Shown here in pieces: positions 52,784-60,869 of a DNA stretch of 64,000 nt. The DNA comes from an uncultured Oscillospiraceae bacterium (GTDB taxonomy: Bacteria; Bacillota; Clostridia; Oscillospirales; Oscillospiraceae): positions 89,672-153,671 of the forward strand of contig CAKTQP010000001.1 in the NCBI GenBank assembly GCA_934597165.1, given 5' to 3'. Made by a program: the position numbers and the translations under genes. The notes beneath the pieces were generated by a model. The model had not been told where the DNA came from, made no database searches, and saw only the letters and a list, made by a program, of their open reading frames with translations. The first letter of the stretch is position 1. Each line of letters begins with the position of its first letter.

Positions 52784-53863
52784 TCACTTACAGCAATTCT
52801 TGCAGCCACGGGATTTCCCAGACTGGGCAACGCTTCCAGACAGAATGGTCTTGGAACGAGCCAGGGACGGGCAGCTGGTGCGCTTGTGGTACACGGAACC
52901 ACCAGGCGTCCAGTAGACAGTGCCGCCAACGGAAGAGGTCTTGCCGTTGCCGGAGGAGTTCTCCCAACCGCCAGAGCTGTTCTTCTTGGACTGCTGGGAT
53001 TTCTGCTGCGCAGCTTTCTGTGCGGCAGCTTTTTCGGCCGCAGCCTTCTGATCCGCATCGTACTGCTTTTTCAGCTTTTCATAGCTGGCGTTGCCGGCTT
53101 TCAGCGTGTCGTAGTTGGTCACATAGGCCTGGCAGTCCTTGGACAGCGCCTTGTACTGAGCGGTCAACTGATCCAGCTGGCTCTTGCTGTTCAGGGTCAC
53201 CGTGCCCAGGGCTTGGATGCCCTTGATGACCGGCTCCGCCTGCTTCTGATACGATTCGTCCAGCTTGACGGTCTTCTCGATCTGCTGCTCCGCCTGTTTC
53301 AGGGCATCATAGTTGGTGATGCGCGCCTGCACGGACTGGCTGCACTGGTCGTAGTGGGTGCGGACGGTTTGGATGGCGTTCTGTGTCCCTTTCAGAGCGG
53401 AGACTTGATAGTCCAAATCGGCCAATCCGTCGATCTCCGCCATCACGTCCTCCGCTTCCTGCTGTTCCGCCCGCTCCTGTTCGTAGGCGGTCTGTTCCAC
53501 CTCTGCCTGTTCCTTCAGCTCTGCCAGAGGCTTTTGCAGCTCCTTGGCATCCAGCTTCAAGTCGCCCAGCGTGGCGTTCAGCGCCGCCCAGTCGTTGCCG
53601 GAACAGGTTTTGGCTTTCTCTGCACATTGGATGTAGGTCAGGATCGCTTGGCTGTCCTCATAATCATCCAGCTCGGTCAGCAGCTCCGACGCCTTGTCGT
53701 ACTCCCCTTCCGTCACCAGCGTCACCGCTTGGTCATACTTGTCCTGATTGGACGGGGCAAAGATGGCCACCGCCACAAACAGCACCAGGAAGCACGCCAA
53801 GACGGTCAAAAGCCGTCGCTTCCACTTCTTCCGTGGCTTGCCTTCTTGCTTTGTCAATTTCAT
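52784..53863 (-). CDS. Membrane-anchored coiled-coil protein with C-terminal Cys-rich domain
   Basis: 359 aa. Lys/Arg-rich N-terminus, one membrane segment (about 17-36), a TPR-like helical part (YDQAVTLVTEGEYDKASELL), long Gln/Glu/Ala/Lys helices to about 290, a Ser/Asn/Gly linker, and a small terminal module VYWTPGGSVYHKRTSCPSL ending KSRGCKNCCK. That terminal pattern (tyrosine-rich strand, a Cys and a closing CxxC-like group) recurs at the ends of secreted Firmicute proteins. Function unknown; most of the chain should lie outside the membrane. Confidence 0.75.
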   Translation of the reverse strand: MKLTKQEGKPRKKWKRRLLTVLACFLVLFVAVAIFAPSNQDKYDQAVTLVTEGEYDKASELLTELDDYEDSQAILTYIQCAEKAKTCSGNDWAALNATLGDLKLDAKELQKPLAELKEQAEVEQTAYEQERAEQQEAEDVMAEIDGLADLDYQVSALKGTQNAIQTVRTHYDQCSQSVQARITNYDALKQAEQQIEKTVKLDESYQKQAEPVIKGIQALGTVTLNSKSQLDQLTAQYKALSKDCQAYVTNYDTLKAGNASYEKLKKQYDADQKAAAEKAAAQKAAQQKSQQSKKNSSGGWENSSGNGKTSSVGGTVYWTPGGSVYHKRTSCPSLARSKTILSGSVAQSGKSRGCKNCCK

Positions 53864-53892
53864 TCTCTCTTCTCTTTCTCTTTGGTCAGCGA

Positions 53893-54198
53893 TCAGCCGA
53901 ACATCTCGTCGCCGCTCTTAAAGCCAAAGGCGGGATGGAAGTCAAACTTCACAGCGCCTACCGCGATGCCAGGGCCGACGGCACGCTTGATGCGAGCGAT
54001 ACCCTCGTTGCCGAAGCCAGCGCACAGCTCGATGGCGGTGCAGCCCTTGGCGACCATTTCCTTGGCGATCTCTTCTGCTTCTGCGTAGGTTGCGCAGCCG
54101 ACGACGTTCATGTTGATGGAGTCGCCCTCCACCACAGCGCGTTCCTTGGCGGGGTTGCAGCCGGGTGCTACATAGATAAATGCACATTCAAACTTCAT
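53893..54198 (-). CDS. Small conserved protein (DUF6506-like)
   Basis: 101 aa with AGGAGGAA before the ATG. Contains FIYVAPGCNPAKERAVVEG at the start and a glycine-rich CAGFGNEGIARIK segment, the pattern I associate with DUF6506 proteins; no function is established. Stands between greA-like and the coiled-coil gene on the same strand. Confidence 0.65.
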   Translation of the reverse strand: MKFECAFIYVAPGCNPAKERAVVEGDSINMNVVGCATYAEAEEIAKEMVAKGCTAIELCAGFGNEGIARIKRAVGPGIAVGAVKFDFHPAFGFKSGDEMFG

Positions 54199-54293
54199 AT
54201 TGTGTTCCTCCTATTCATGGGAAAAATGGCGTTGTGTATGCCTCTGTTTACTATAGCATAGGTGAGGAATGGGGACAAGATGGATTTTTCCCA

Positions 54294-54797
54294 TCAGAAG
54301 GGATTGATGGGCACCGACTCATCCTCTGCGCACTTTTCAATCTTCCGGATGACCAGGGGATAGGAACAGTGCTCGTTGACCTTCACCATCACCCGCTCGC
54401 CCACTCGGTGCCCGAACAGCGCCTGTCCCACCGGCGACTCCTTGCTGATGCGTCCCTGTAGGGCGTCCTGTCGCAGGGTGGTCACCAGCTGGAAGGTCTC
54501 CTCCTCGTCGTCCTCTTCAAAGTAGACCGTCACTTGGTCGAACAGCCCCACTTGATTGTCCTCGGACTGATCCTCTATGACCACCGCGGTCTTGATCATG
54601 TTCTCCAGATAGCGGATACGCCGTTCGTTGTGATTCTTCTCCTGCTTGGCCGCTTTATATTCAAAATTTTCGCTCAGGTCGCCGAACGCCCGCGCCTCCT
54701 TTACTGCTTCCAGCAGCTTGGGACGCAGGTTGATGCGTCGGTCGTCCAGTTCCTCCTGCATCTTCTCCATGTCGGAGCGGGTCAGTTCATCATGCAT
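54294..54797 (-). CDS. greA: GreA/GreB family transcription elongation factor
   Basis: 167 aa from the ATG at 54797 (AAAGGAGG upstream). N-terminal coiled coil with GDLSENFEYKAAKQEKNHNE near residue 45 (usual GreA: GDLSENAEY), then an FKBP-like C-terminal domain with SPVGQALFGHRVGE near 120. Rescues backtracked RNA polymerase by stimulating transcript cleavage. Acidic tip residues are kept. It could be a GreA paralogue rather than the main copy. Confidence 0.88.
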   Translation of the reverse strand: MHDELTRSDMEKMQEELDDRRINLRPKLLEAVKEARAFGDLSENFEYKAAKQEKNHNERRIRYLENMIKTAVVIEDQSEDNQVGLFDQVTVYFEEDDEEETFQLVTTLRQDALQGRISKESPVGQALFGHRVGERVMVKVNEHCSYPLVIRKIEKCAEDESVPINPF

Positions 54798-54941
54798 CAC
54801 GATGCCTCCTTTGGGGTTACTAATCCTATTGTAACAAATCAGCGGGAAAAAATCAGGCGCTTTTCCAGCTTTTCACGGGAATATCCCCCCAAAAACCAGA
54901 GAAACTAAGGCTGAATTGCATTTTGGAAAGGCGGCGAGAGC

Positions 54942-55640
54942 ATGAAACGGCAGAAAAAACGGCTGTGTGCCCTGCTTTGCACCATACTACTTTTGAACAC
55001 CCTGGTTCTGGGCTTCGCCCAGTCCGCCCTGGCGGCCAGCTATCGACAGGGGGACTCGGGCAGTGCCGTGACCACCATCCAGACCAAACTGAAACGGTGG
55101 GGCTACTTTGACGGCCCCGTGGACGGTGTGTACGGCAGTAAGACCACCAAAGCCGTGCGTTCCTTCCAGCAAAAGAACGGCTTGACCGCAGACGGCGTGG
55201 CAGGTCCTGCCACCCTAAAAGCCCTGGGCATGGAACAGACCAGCCAAAACAGCGGCAATAGCCAGACCAGTTCCAGCGGCGGCAACGCCAGCGGGGACGT
55301 GGCACTGCTGGCCAAAGTCATCTCGGCAGAGGCACGCGGGGAACCCTACGACGGCCAGGTGGCCGTGGGCGCAGTCATCCTGAACCGCATCGCCCACCCC
55401 TCCTTCCCCAACACCTTGGCCGGTGTGGTCTACGAACCGGGTGCATTCACCTGCATGGTGGACGGCCAGATCGACCAGCCCATCGCCTCCTCCGCCTACC
55501 AGGCGGCACGGGACGCATTGAACGGGGCGGACCCGTCTGGTGGCGCCATCTATTATTTTAACCCGGTCACCGCTACCAGCGCTTGGATCTGGTCAAGACC
55601 GCTGTTGACCGTCATCGGGAAACATCGGTTCTGTTCTTAA
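54942..55640 (+). CDS. sleB: Spore cortex-lytic/cell wall hydrolase (SleB-type)
   Basis: 232 aa. Signal peptide 1-31 (cut after ALA), peptidoglycan-binding domain at about 35-95 (LKRWGYFDGPVDGVYGSKT then FQQKNGLTADGVAG), Ser/Gly/Asn linker, and hydrolase_2 domain from about 122 with LLAKVISAEARGEPYDGQ containing the catalytic Glu. SleB degrades spore cortex peptidoglycan at germination; related enzymes (CwlJ) lack the binding domain. Confidence 0.9.
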   Translation: MKRQKKRLCALLCTILLLNTLVLGFAQSALAASYRQGDSGSAVTTIQTKLKRWGYFDGPVDGVYGSKTTKAVRSFQQKNGLTADGVAGPATLKALGMEQTSQNSGNSQTSSSGGNASGDVALLAKVISAEARGEPYDGQVAVGAVILNRIAHPSFPNTLAGVVYEPGAFTCMVDGQIDQPIASSAYQAARDALNGADPSGGAIYYFNPVTATSAWIWSRPLLTVIGKHRFCS

Positions 55641-55848
55641 ACGCAAACGCTTGCGAATACAAGCGCCGCAGGCCGCATGAAGTTTTGCGGAGCTTTTTCA
55701 AAAGCGACTAGGGTCCAGGGGCAAGGCCCCTGGTCGCTGACCGCAGTCAGCGAAACTCCCTATGCGCAAAAAAGCGCAGGAGTGGGTGAATTTTTGACGC
55801 AGTCAAAAAGAGGGCGAACCCTCGCCGGGGGTTCGCCCTTCTTCGCTG
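55641..55848. other. Palindrome-rich intergenic stretch
   Basis: Contains several short hairpins (CAGGGGCAAGGCCCCTG near 55713, CTTTTTGACTGCG-type halves near 55790, GGGCGAACCC/GGGTTCGCCC at 55812-55838). It looks like a non-coding intergenic repeat; the last hairpin probably ends transcription of sleB and of the gene at 55849 (-). Confidence 0.5.
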
Positions 55849-56076
55849 TCACTGCGCCGACCCAACCACCTTCCGATGCTTCCCCACCGGCTTCACATTC
55901 ACATCCGGCGGGATGGGGTCTTCAATTTTACCGTGCGTGTCCTCAAATTCTTGAATATTCCTGCGTACCAGCACCAAAATATGACTGTTGATGGAACGTC
56001 CTTCATAGTCCGCCACATAAGCCGCTTTGCGCAACATTTCCTCTTCTATTCGTATCGAAACACTTTTTGTCGCCAT
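55849..56076 (-). CDS. Small ribbon-helix-helix-like protein
   Basis: 75 aa; KSVSIRIEEEMLRKAAYVA near the start resembles an Arc/MetJ-type ribbon-helix-helix, with a proline-rich basic tail. Divergent from the SLOG-domain gene with a 117-bp gap. It could be an antitoxin- or repressor-type DNA-binding protein; no toxin partner is seen. Confidence 0.6.
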   Translation of the reverse strand: MATKSVSIRIEEEMLRKAAYVADYEGRSINSHILVLVRRNIQEFEDTHGKIEDPIPPDVNVKPVGKHRKVVGSAQ

Positions 56077-56193
56077 ATCATCGCCTCACGGTAGCTACAT
56101 GATGTGTTCATATTACGATTTTTCTCGACAGAAATGTGTAGAATAGATGTACCGTGATGCTACTGTGCATCTAATTTTTTAGGAGGAGTGTAT

Positions 56194-56541
56194 ATGCGTG
56201 TTGCAGTCATCGGTTCCCGTACTTTGACCGTCCCCAATCTGGCGGATTACTTACCAGCGGACACCACCGAACTCATTTCCGGCGGCGCAAAAGGGGTGGA
56301 CACCTCTGCACGAAACTACGCGCTGGCAAACCAGCTGCCCCTAACGGAACTGCGTCCAGACTATAGACGTTATCACAAAGGCGCACCGCTGAAACGGACG
56401 ATAGACATTATCCAGCAGGCAGATTTTGTCCTGATTTTCTGGGATGGTGCTTCAAAGGGAACGCAGTATGCGATAGAGCAATGTGAAAAGCTAGAGGTGG
56501 CGTATCGGGTATACCGAAAGGATGCAGCTCCGACAGAATAA
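56194..56541 (+). CDS. SLOG/DUF2493-type nucleotide-binding protein
   Basis: 115 aa from the ATG at 56194 (AGGAGGAG upstream). VAVIGSRTL at the start and ELISGGAKGVDTSARNYA near residue 28 are the glycine-rich loops of the SLOG superfamily (YpsA/DprA-like Rossmann). Proteins of this kind bind nucleotide-derived ligands and are often linked to defence or mobile elements. Role here unknown. Confidence 0.75.
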   Translation: MRVAVIGSRTLTVPNLADYLPADTTELISGGAKGVDTSARNYALANQLPLTELRPDYRRYHKGAPLKRTIDIIQQADFVLIFWDGASKGTQYAIEQCEKLEVAYRVYRKDAAPTE

Positions 56542-56546
56542 CACCA

Positions 56547-56585
56547 AAAAGGGGAAGTCCCACAAGGGAACTTCCCCTCTTTAGC
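56547..56585 (+). terminator. Terminator after the SLOG gene
   Basis: AGGGGAAGT/ACTTCCCCT stem followed by CTTTAG. Confidence 0.65.
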
Positions 56586-56713
56586 TCTTAAAGCCACTCG
56601 ACCATGGATAATCCTAAAAATTGTAATGATTTGATACCAATATGGAATTGCGCTTTTCTGTGGAAAAGGGTATACTAAAAGAATCATTTTTATGGTAAGT
56701 GAGGTACTCCATT

Positions 56714-57547
56714 ATGCTCCTACGGATATTAGCGGTTGGCGATGTGGTCTCCGAAGCCGGTTTGGACTATTTAGAACGGCGTCTGCGCCGGATTCAACAG
56801 GAACACAACGTGGATTTCACCGTGGTCAACGGCGAGAACGCCGCCGGCATTGGGGTGCTTCCCTGGCAGGCGCAGGCCATTTTGGACGCTGGCGCCGACG
56901 TGGTCACCCTAGGCAACCACACCTGGGGCAAGATCAAGATCCACGACTTTTTGGACGACTGCCGCGCCTGTCTCCGTCCCGCCAATTTCGCCCCGGAACT
57001 GCCAGGCAACGGCTGGGGTATTTTCGAGAGCGTCAACGGCCTGCGGGTGGGGGTCATCAACCTCATCGGCCGGGTCTCCATGGATCCCAACGTGGACAAC
57101 CCCTTCCGGAAGGCGGACGCCATTCTGGAACAGATGAAGGGGCAGGCGGATGTGGTGGTGGTGGATTTCCACGCAGAGGCTACCAGTGAGAAGCTGGCCA
57201 TGGGCTGGTATCTGGACGGGCGCGTTTCCGCCCTCTGGGGCACTCACACCCACGTCCCCACGGCGGACGGGCAAGTTCTGCCCAAAGGCACCGGCATAAT
57301 CACCGACCTGGGTATGACGGGACCTGCTAACTCAGTGTTAGGCATCCGTCCTCAGGACTCTATCAACAAATTTTTAGGCGGTCTCCCCCGGCGCTACGAG
57401 GCGGCGGACGGCCCCTGCAAACTGGAGAGCACGCTGTTCACCATCGACACGGACACGGGAAAGTGCGTGGAGGTTCTGCGTGTGGATGAGCGGGAAGAGA
57501 CGCGGCACACCAAACAGCCCACCCGCAGAAAGGCAGAGAAACGATGA
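56714..57547 (+). CDS. ymdB: YmdB-family metallophosphoesterase
   Basis: 277 aa from the ATG at 56714 (TGAGGT upstream). Metal-binding motifs: ILAVGDVVSEAGLDYL, VVNGENAAGIG, TLGNHTWG and VDFHAEATSEK, followed by GTHTHVPTAD, the TIGR00282/YmdB pattern. YmdB is a 2',3'-cyclic nucleotide phosphodiesterase linked to biofilm and intercellular communication in Bacillus. The lepB start overlaps its stop by 4 bp. Confidence 0.93.
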   Translation: MLLRILAVGDVVSEAGLDYLERRLRRIQQEHNVDFTVVNGENAAGIGVLPWQAQAILDAGADVVTLGNHTWGKIKIHDFLDDCRACLRPANFAPELPGNGWGIFESVNGLRVGVINLIGRVSMDPNVDNPFRKADAILEQMKGQADVVVVDFHAEATSEKLAMGWYLDGRVSALWGTHTHVPTADGQVLPKGTGIITDLGMTGPANSVLGIRPQDSINKFLGGLPRRYEAADGPCKLESTLFTIDTDTGKCVEVLRVDEREETRHTKQPTRRKAEKR

Positions 57548-58122
57548 GCAACGGAAAACAAAATGTCCCCGACCCCAGCCAGGACAACTGGAAGCGGGAC
57601 TGTTATGACTGGCTGCAAATGCTGACCTTCGTCCTGGTAGCCGTGGTGATGGTCTTCACCTTCTTCGGCATGGTCAACAGCGTGGTGGGCAGCTCCATGT
57701 ACCCCACCCTCCACGACAAGGACATCATGCTCGCCTACCGCCTGGGCTACACCCCCTCCCAAGGAGATGTAGTGGTCATCCGGAAGGAGTCCTTTATGGA
57801 AGAGGCCATTGTGAAACGGGTCATCGCCACGGAGGGCCAAGAGGTGGAGATCAACTATGATACCAACACGGTCTACGTGGATGGCGTGGCCATGGAGGAG
57901 CCGTACATCAACCAGGAAGACGCGGACGTGATGGAGGAGAAGCAAGGGATGGTGTACAAGGAGTTCACCGTTCCGGAGGGCTGCATCTTCGTCATGGGCG
58001 ACAACCGCAACGGCTCCACCGACAGCCGCTTCGGCAGCTTGGGCATGGTGGATACCGACTACGTCCTGGGGCGTGCGGTCTGCGTGGTCTTCCCCTTCTC
58101 TGATTTCAAGAGCCTGCTATAA
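57544..58122 (+). CDS. lepB: Signal peptidase I
   Basis: 192 aa, one N-terminal membrane anchor (about 24-48). Catalytic Ser in VVGSSMYPTLHD near residue 57 and Lys in AIVKRVIATEGQEV near 95; MGDNRNGSTDSRFG near 155 is box E. Removes signal peptides from secreted proteins. Starts inside ymdB's last codon (ATGA). Confidence 0.95.
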   Translation: MSNGKQNVPDPSQDNWKRDCYDWLQMLTFVLVAVVMVFTFFGMVNSVVGSSMYPTLHDKDIMLAYRLGYTPSQGDVVVIRKESFMEEAIVKRVIATEGQEVEINYDTNTVYVDGVAMEEPYINQEDADVMEEKQGMVYKEFTVPEGCIFVMGDNRNGSTDSRFGSLGMVDTDYVLGRAVCVVFPFSDFKSLL

Positions 58123-58138
58123 AATAAAGGAGACGAAC

Positions 58139-58663
58139 ATGAAGGAATGGATGGATCTCTATGACTGCCAGGGGCGGGTCAAAGGCTTGACCCACACCAC
58201 CACCCAGGCCCCTCAGGATGGCAATTTCTACTTAGCTACCCGCATCTGGGTGCGGGACGCAGCGGGCGCGTTTTTGCTCCTCCAGTGCGCTGACACCGAC
58301 AGCTGGACGCCCGGTCAGTGGACCGTCCCCGGTGATTTCGTGGCCGCTGGCGTACAGGGTCCGGACGCAGCCCGGCAGACGCTGCAGGCGCAGACTGGTC
58401 TCGCTCTGGCAGATGCTCAGTGGCAGAGCCTTGGCTCCCAGCGCTACCGGGACAGCCACAACAGCGTCCCCTATCACGCCATTGCGCAGCTCTATCTGGT
58501 ACAGCTGACCGAAACCGCTCCGGCGAACGTGGTGCTGGGTGAAGCAATTCAGACCTGTCAGTGGGTCCCCTTGGAAGACATGGGCACGTTCCTGGCCGAC
58601 CACCCGGTGGAACCCTTCACCCGCCTGAGCTATCGGCAGTATTCCCATCGACTCCTCCCCTGA
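58139..58663 (+). CDS. Nudix-fold protein with degenerate catalytic box
   Basis: 174 aa from the ATG at 58139 (AAAGGAGA upstream). The beginning (LYDCQGRVKGLTH, ATRIWVRDAAGAFLLLQ) and WTVPGDF have the pattern of the YfcD/isopentenyl-diphosphate-isomerase-like Nudix group. The Nudix box reads GDFVAAGVQGPDAARQTLQA then QTGL: the Glu residues of the REUXEE core are replaced by Gln, Thr or Ala. It may be catalytically inactive or a binding protein. Confidence 0.78.
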   Translation: MKEWMDLYDCQGRVKGLTHTTTQAPQDGNFYLATRIWVRDAAGAFLLLQCADTDSWTPGQWTVPGDFVAAGVQGPDAARQTLQAQTGLALADAQWQSLGSQRYRDSHNSVPYHAIAQLYLVQLTETAPANVVLGEAIQTCQWVPLEDMGTFLADHPVEPFTRLSYRQYSHRLLP

Positions 58664-58684
58664 CCCACCAAAGGAGGTACTCTC

Positions 58685-58870
58685 ATGTCCTTTACTCTGA
58701 TCCTCTGCTTCCTTCTGCTGCTGGTGCTGGCCGGTGCGGTGTACCTGGTCATCCAGGGCATCCGGACGCGCAGCTGGAAGAAGATCCTCTTCCCCATTTT
58801 AGGCTACCTGCTCCTGCTTGTGGCTGTCTACTATGGTCTGGCGGCGCTGTTGGTTTGCAGTATACAGTGA
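58685..58870 (+). CDS. Small two-helix membrane protein
   Basis: 61 aa with a strong AAAGGAGGT before the ATG. Two hydrophobic helices separated by a basic turn (RTRSWKK). No family recognised. Last gene of the ymdB-lepB-Nudix string. Confidence 0.75.
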   Translation: MSFTLILCFLLLLVLAGAVYLVIQGIRTRSWKKILFPILGYLLLLVAVYYGLAALLVCSIQ

Positions 58871-58914
58871 AAAAACCCGACGAAGAACGATTCTTCGTCG
58901 GGTTCTCTTTTTGC
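58871..58914. terminator. Bidirectional terminator
   Basis: AACCCGACGAAGAA/TTCTTCGTCGGGTT stem, T5 on plus and T6 on minus; ends both converging operons. Confidence 0.9.
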
Positions 58915-58915
58915 T

Positions 58916-59731
58916 TTATTCGCCTGTCTGGGTGGAGAGCAGGATCCGGTCGTTGTCCAAGCTCTTGCCCGCGCCCTGGCGGAATTTTTGCAGCAGGTCT
59001 TCCACGGTCATGTTGGCGCGCTCCTCCCCCTTCACGTCAAAGACGATCCGGCCAGCGTCCATCATAATGGTGCGGTTGCCCAGCTCCAACGCCTGGTGCA
59101 TATTGTGGGTGACCATCAGGCAGGTGATCTTCCGTTCGGATACAATGCTCCGGGTCAGCTCCAGCACCTTCTCTGCCGTCCCCGGGTCCAGCGCCGCTGT
59201 GTGTTCGTCCAACAGCAGCAGCTTGGGGGTGACGATGGTGGCCATGAGCAAGGTCAGTGCCTGACGCTGGCCGCCGGAGAGCAGCCCCACCGGCTGGCGC
59301 ATCCGGTTTTCCAAGTCCATGCCCAACAGGGACAGGTGTTCTCGGAACAGTTCTTTGTCCTTTTTGTTCACCCGGCTGAAGAAGGCGTGGTGAGGAGTGC
59401 TGGCACGGAGGTAGGCGATGGCCAGGTTTTCTTCAATGGTCATATGGGGAGCGGTGCCCTTCATGGGATCCTGGAACAGGTGGCCGATGTACTTGCTCCG
59501 GCGGTGCTCCTTCACGAAGGTGATGTCCTCGCCGTCCAGTTCGATGGTGCCGTCCTCCACGAAGAAGGCGCCGGTGATGGCGTTGAACATGGTGGATTTG
59601 CCTGCGCCATTGCTGCCCACGATGGTGGCAAAATCGCCGCTGTCCAGCTGGAAGTCCAGACCGTTCAGGGCTTTCTTCTCGTTGACGGTGCCGGCGTTAA
59701 AGGTCTTATGGAGGTTGGTCAATTTCAGCAT
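58916..59731 (-). CDS. trpZ: Tryptophan-type ABC transporter, ATP-binding protein
   Basis: 271 aa from the ATG at 59731, two bases after the permease stop. Walker A GSNGAGKST near residue 40, signature LLSGGQRQALTLL near 145, Walker B LLLLDEHTAALD near 165. Paralogous to the ATPase at 49848-50642. Energises uptake with TrpX/TrpY; the Trp T-box upstream of the operon supports tryptophan or a precursor as substrate. Confidence 0.9.
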   Translation of the reverse strand: MLKLTNLHKTFNAGTVNEKKALNGLDFQLDSGDFATIVGSNGAGKSTMFNAITGAFFVEDGTIELDGEDITFVKEHRRSKYIGHLFQDPMKGTAPHMTIEENLAIAYLRASTPHHAFFSRVNKKDKELFREHLSLLGMDLENRMRQPVGLLSGGQRQALTLLMATIVTPKLLLLDEHTAALDPGTAEKVLELTRSIVSERKITCLMVTHNMHQALELGNRTIMMDAGRIVFDVKGEERANMTVEDLLQKFRQGAGKSLDNDRILLSTQTGE

Positions 59732-59733
59732 AC

Positions 59734-60702
59734 TCACTTCTCCTCCTTTTCCGTTCCAGCTGCTGCCTTTTCGGTCTTGCCGCCGTACTGTGCCTTCCGC
59801 TTCCACTTGAGCTTCTGGAAGCCCACCAGCTGCCGGAGGGTGGGAGAAGCGATGGCGATGGCCACGATGAGGGCGGAGACCAGCTTCAGGGCAGAGGCAG
59901 GCAGGTTGAAACGCATGGCGATGGCCACGATGACACGATAGAGGCAGGAGCCAAAGATGACGCCCACGATGCGGACGGGGATGCTCCCGCGCCCCAGCAG
60001 GGTCTCACCGATGATGAGGGAGGCCAGGGCGATGGTGACCATGCCGGTGCCCATGTTGATGTCACAGGATTTCTGATATTCGCCCAGCAGACAGCCACCC
60101 AGGGCGGTCATGGCGTTGGCCACGCACAGACCCACGATGATGGTCAGGTTGGGGTTGATGGAGGACGCTTTCACCATGTCCTCATTGTCGCCGGTGGCTC
60201 GGATGGAAAGACCCAGGCGGGTGTGCAGGAAGAAGGCCAGCAGCAGCGCCACGATGCCCACGAAGACGATGGCCACAATGAACCGAGACCAGTTTTCCAA
60301 AGGCGTGCCTGCCAGCAGGTCCTTGACCATGGTGAAGACGGTGGTGGTCTTATTCATATTGAGGATGGATTTCCCCATAATGAAGATGTTGATGGTGTAC
60401 AGGCCGGTGTTGACGATGATACCCGCCAAAATGCTCTCCACCCCCAGCTTAGTCTGAAGCAGGGCGGTGACGTAGCCGGAGATGATACCAGCCAGCATGG
60501 CGGCGAAGATGGCCAAGATGGGATGCCCGGCGATGGAGACGGTAGCGCCCACCGCACAGCCCAAGGTGAAGCAGCTGTCCGTGGACAGGTCGCACACGTT
60601 CAGCATGGAAAAGCTCAAGAAGAGCGCCAACGCCACCAGAGAGTAGATGATGCCTAGCTCCAGAGCGGTCTGAATGGTGGATAGGGAGATGATCGAACCC
60701 AT
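59734..60702 (-). CDS. trpY: Tryptophan-type ABC transporter, permease
   Basis: 322-aa membrane permease of the LivH-like superfamily, with about 9 hydrophobic segments and the loop LGLSIRATGDNEDMVKASSI near residue 165. Paralogue of the permease at 48911-49855. The gap to trpX carries a short CAGGGTC/GACCCTG hairpin, a possible attenuator. Confidence 0.9.
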   Translation of the reverse strand: MGSIISLSTIQTALELGIIYSLVALALFLSFSMLNVCDLSTDSCFTLGCAVGATVSIAGHPILAIFAAMLAGIISGYVTALLQTKLGVESILAGIIVNTGLYTINIFIMGKSILNMNKTTTVFTMVKDLLAGTPLENWSRFIVAIVFVGIVALLLAFFLHTRLGLSIRATGDNEDMVKASSINPNLTIIVGLCVANAMTALGGCLLGEYQKSCDINMGTGMVTIALASLIIGETLLGRGSIPVRIVGVIFGSCLYRVIVAIAMRFNLPASALKLVSALIVAIAIASPTLRQLVGFQKLKWKRKAQYGGKTEKAAAGTEKEEK

Positions 60703-60869
60703 GGGAGTTCCTCCTTTTCGTAATGGTTGGGCTGTGCCAAGGGGAACTGGGACAGGACGCTATCCCCATTCCCCCAGGCACATACCACCCGACAAAAGGG
60801 CAGGGTCACAAGGACCCTGACCCTCTTATTGGTGTTCCGTGTCACCGGTTTCAAAAACCAGTGGTGAAA

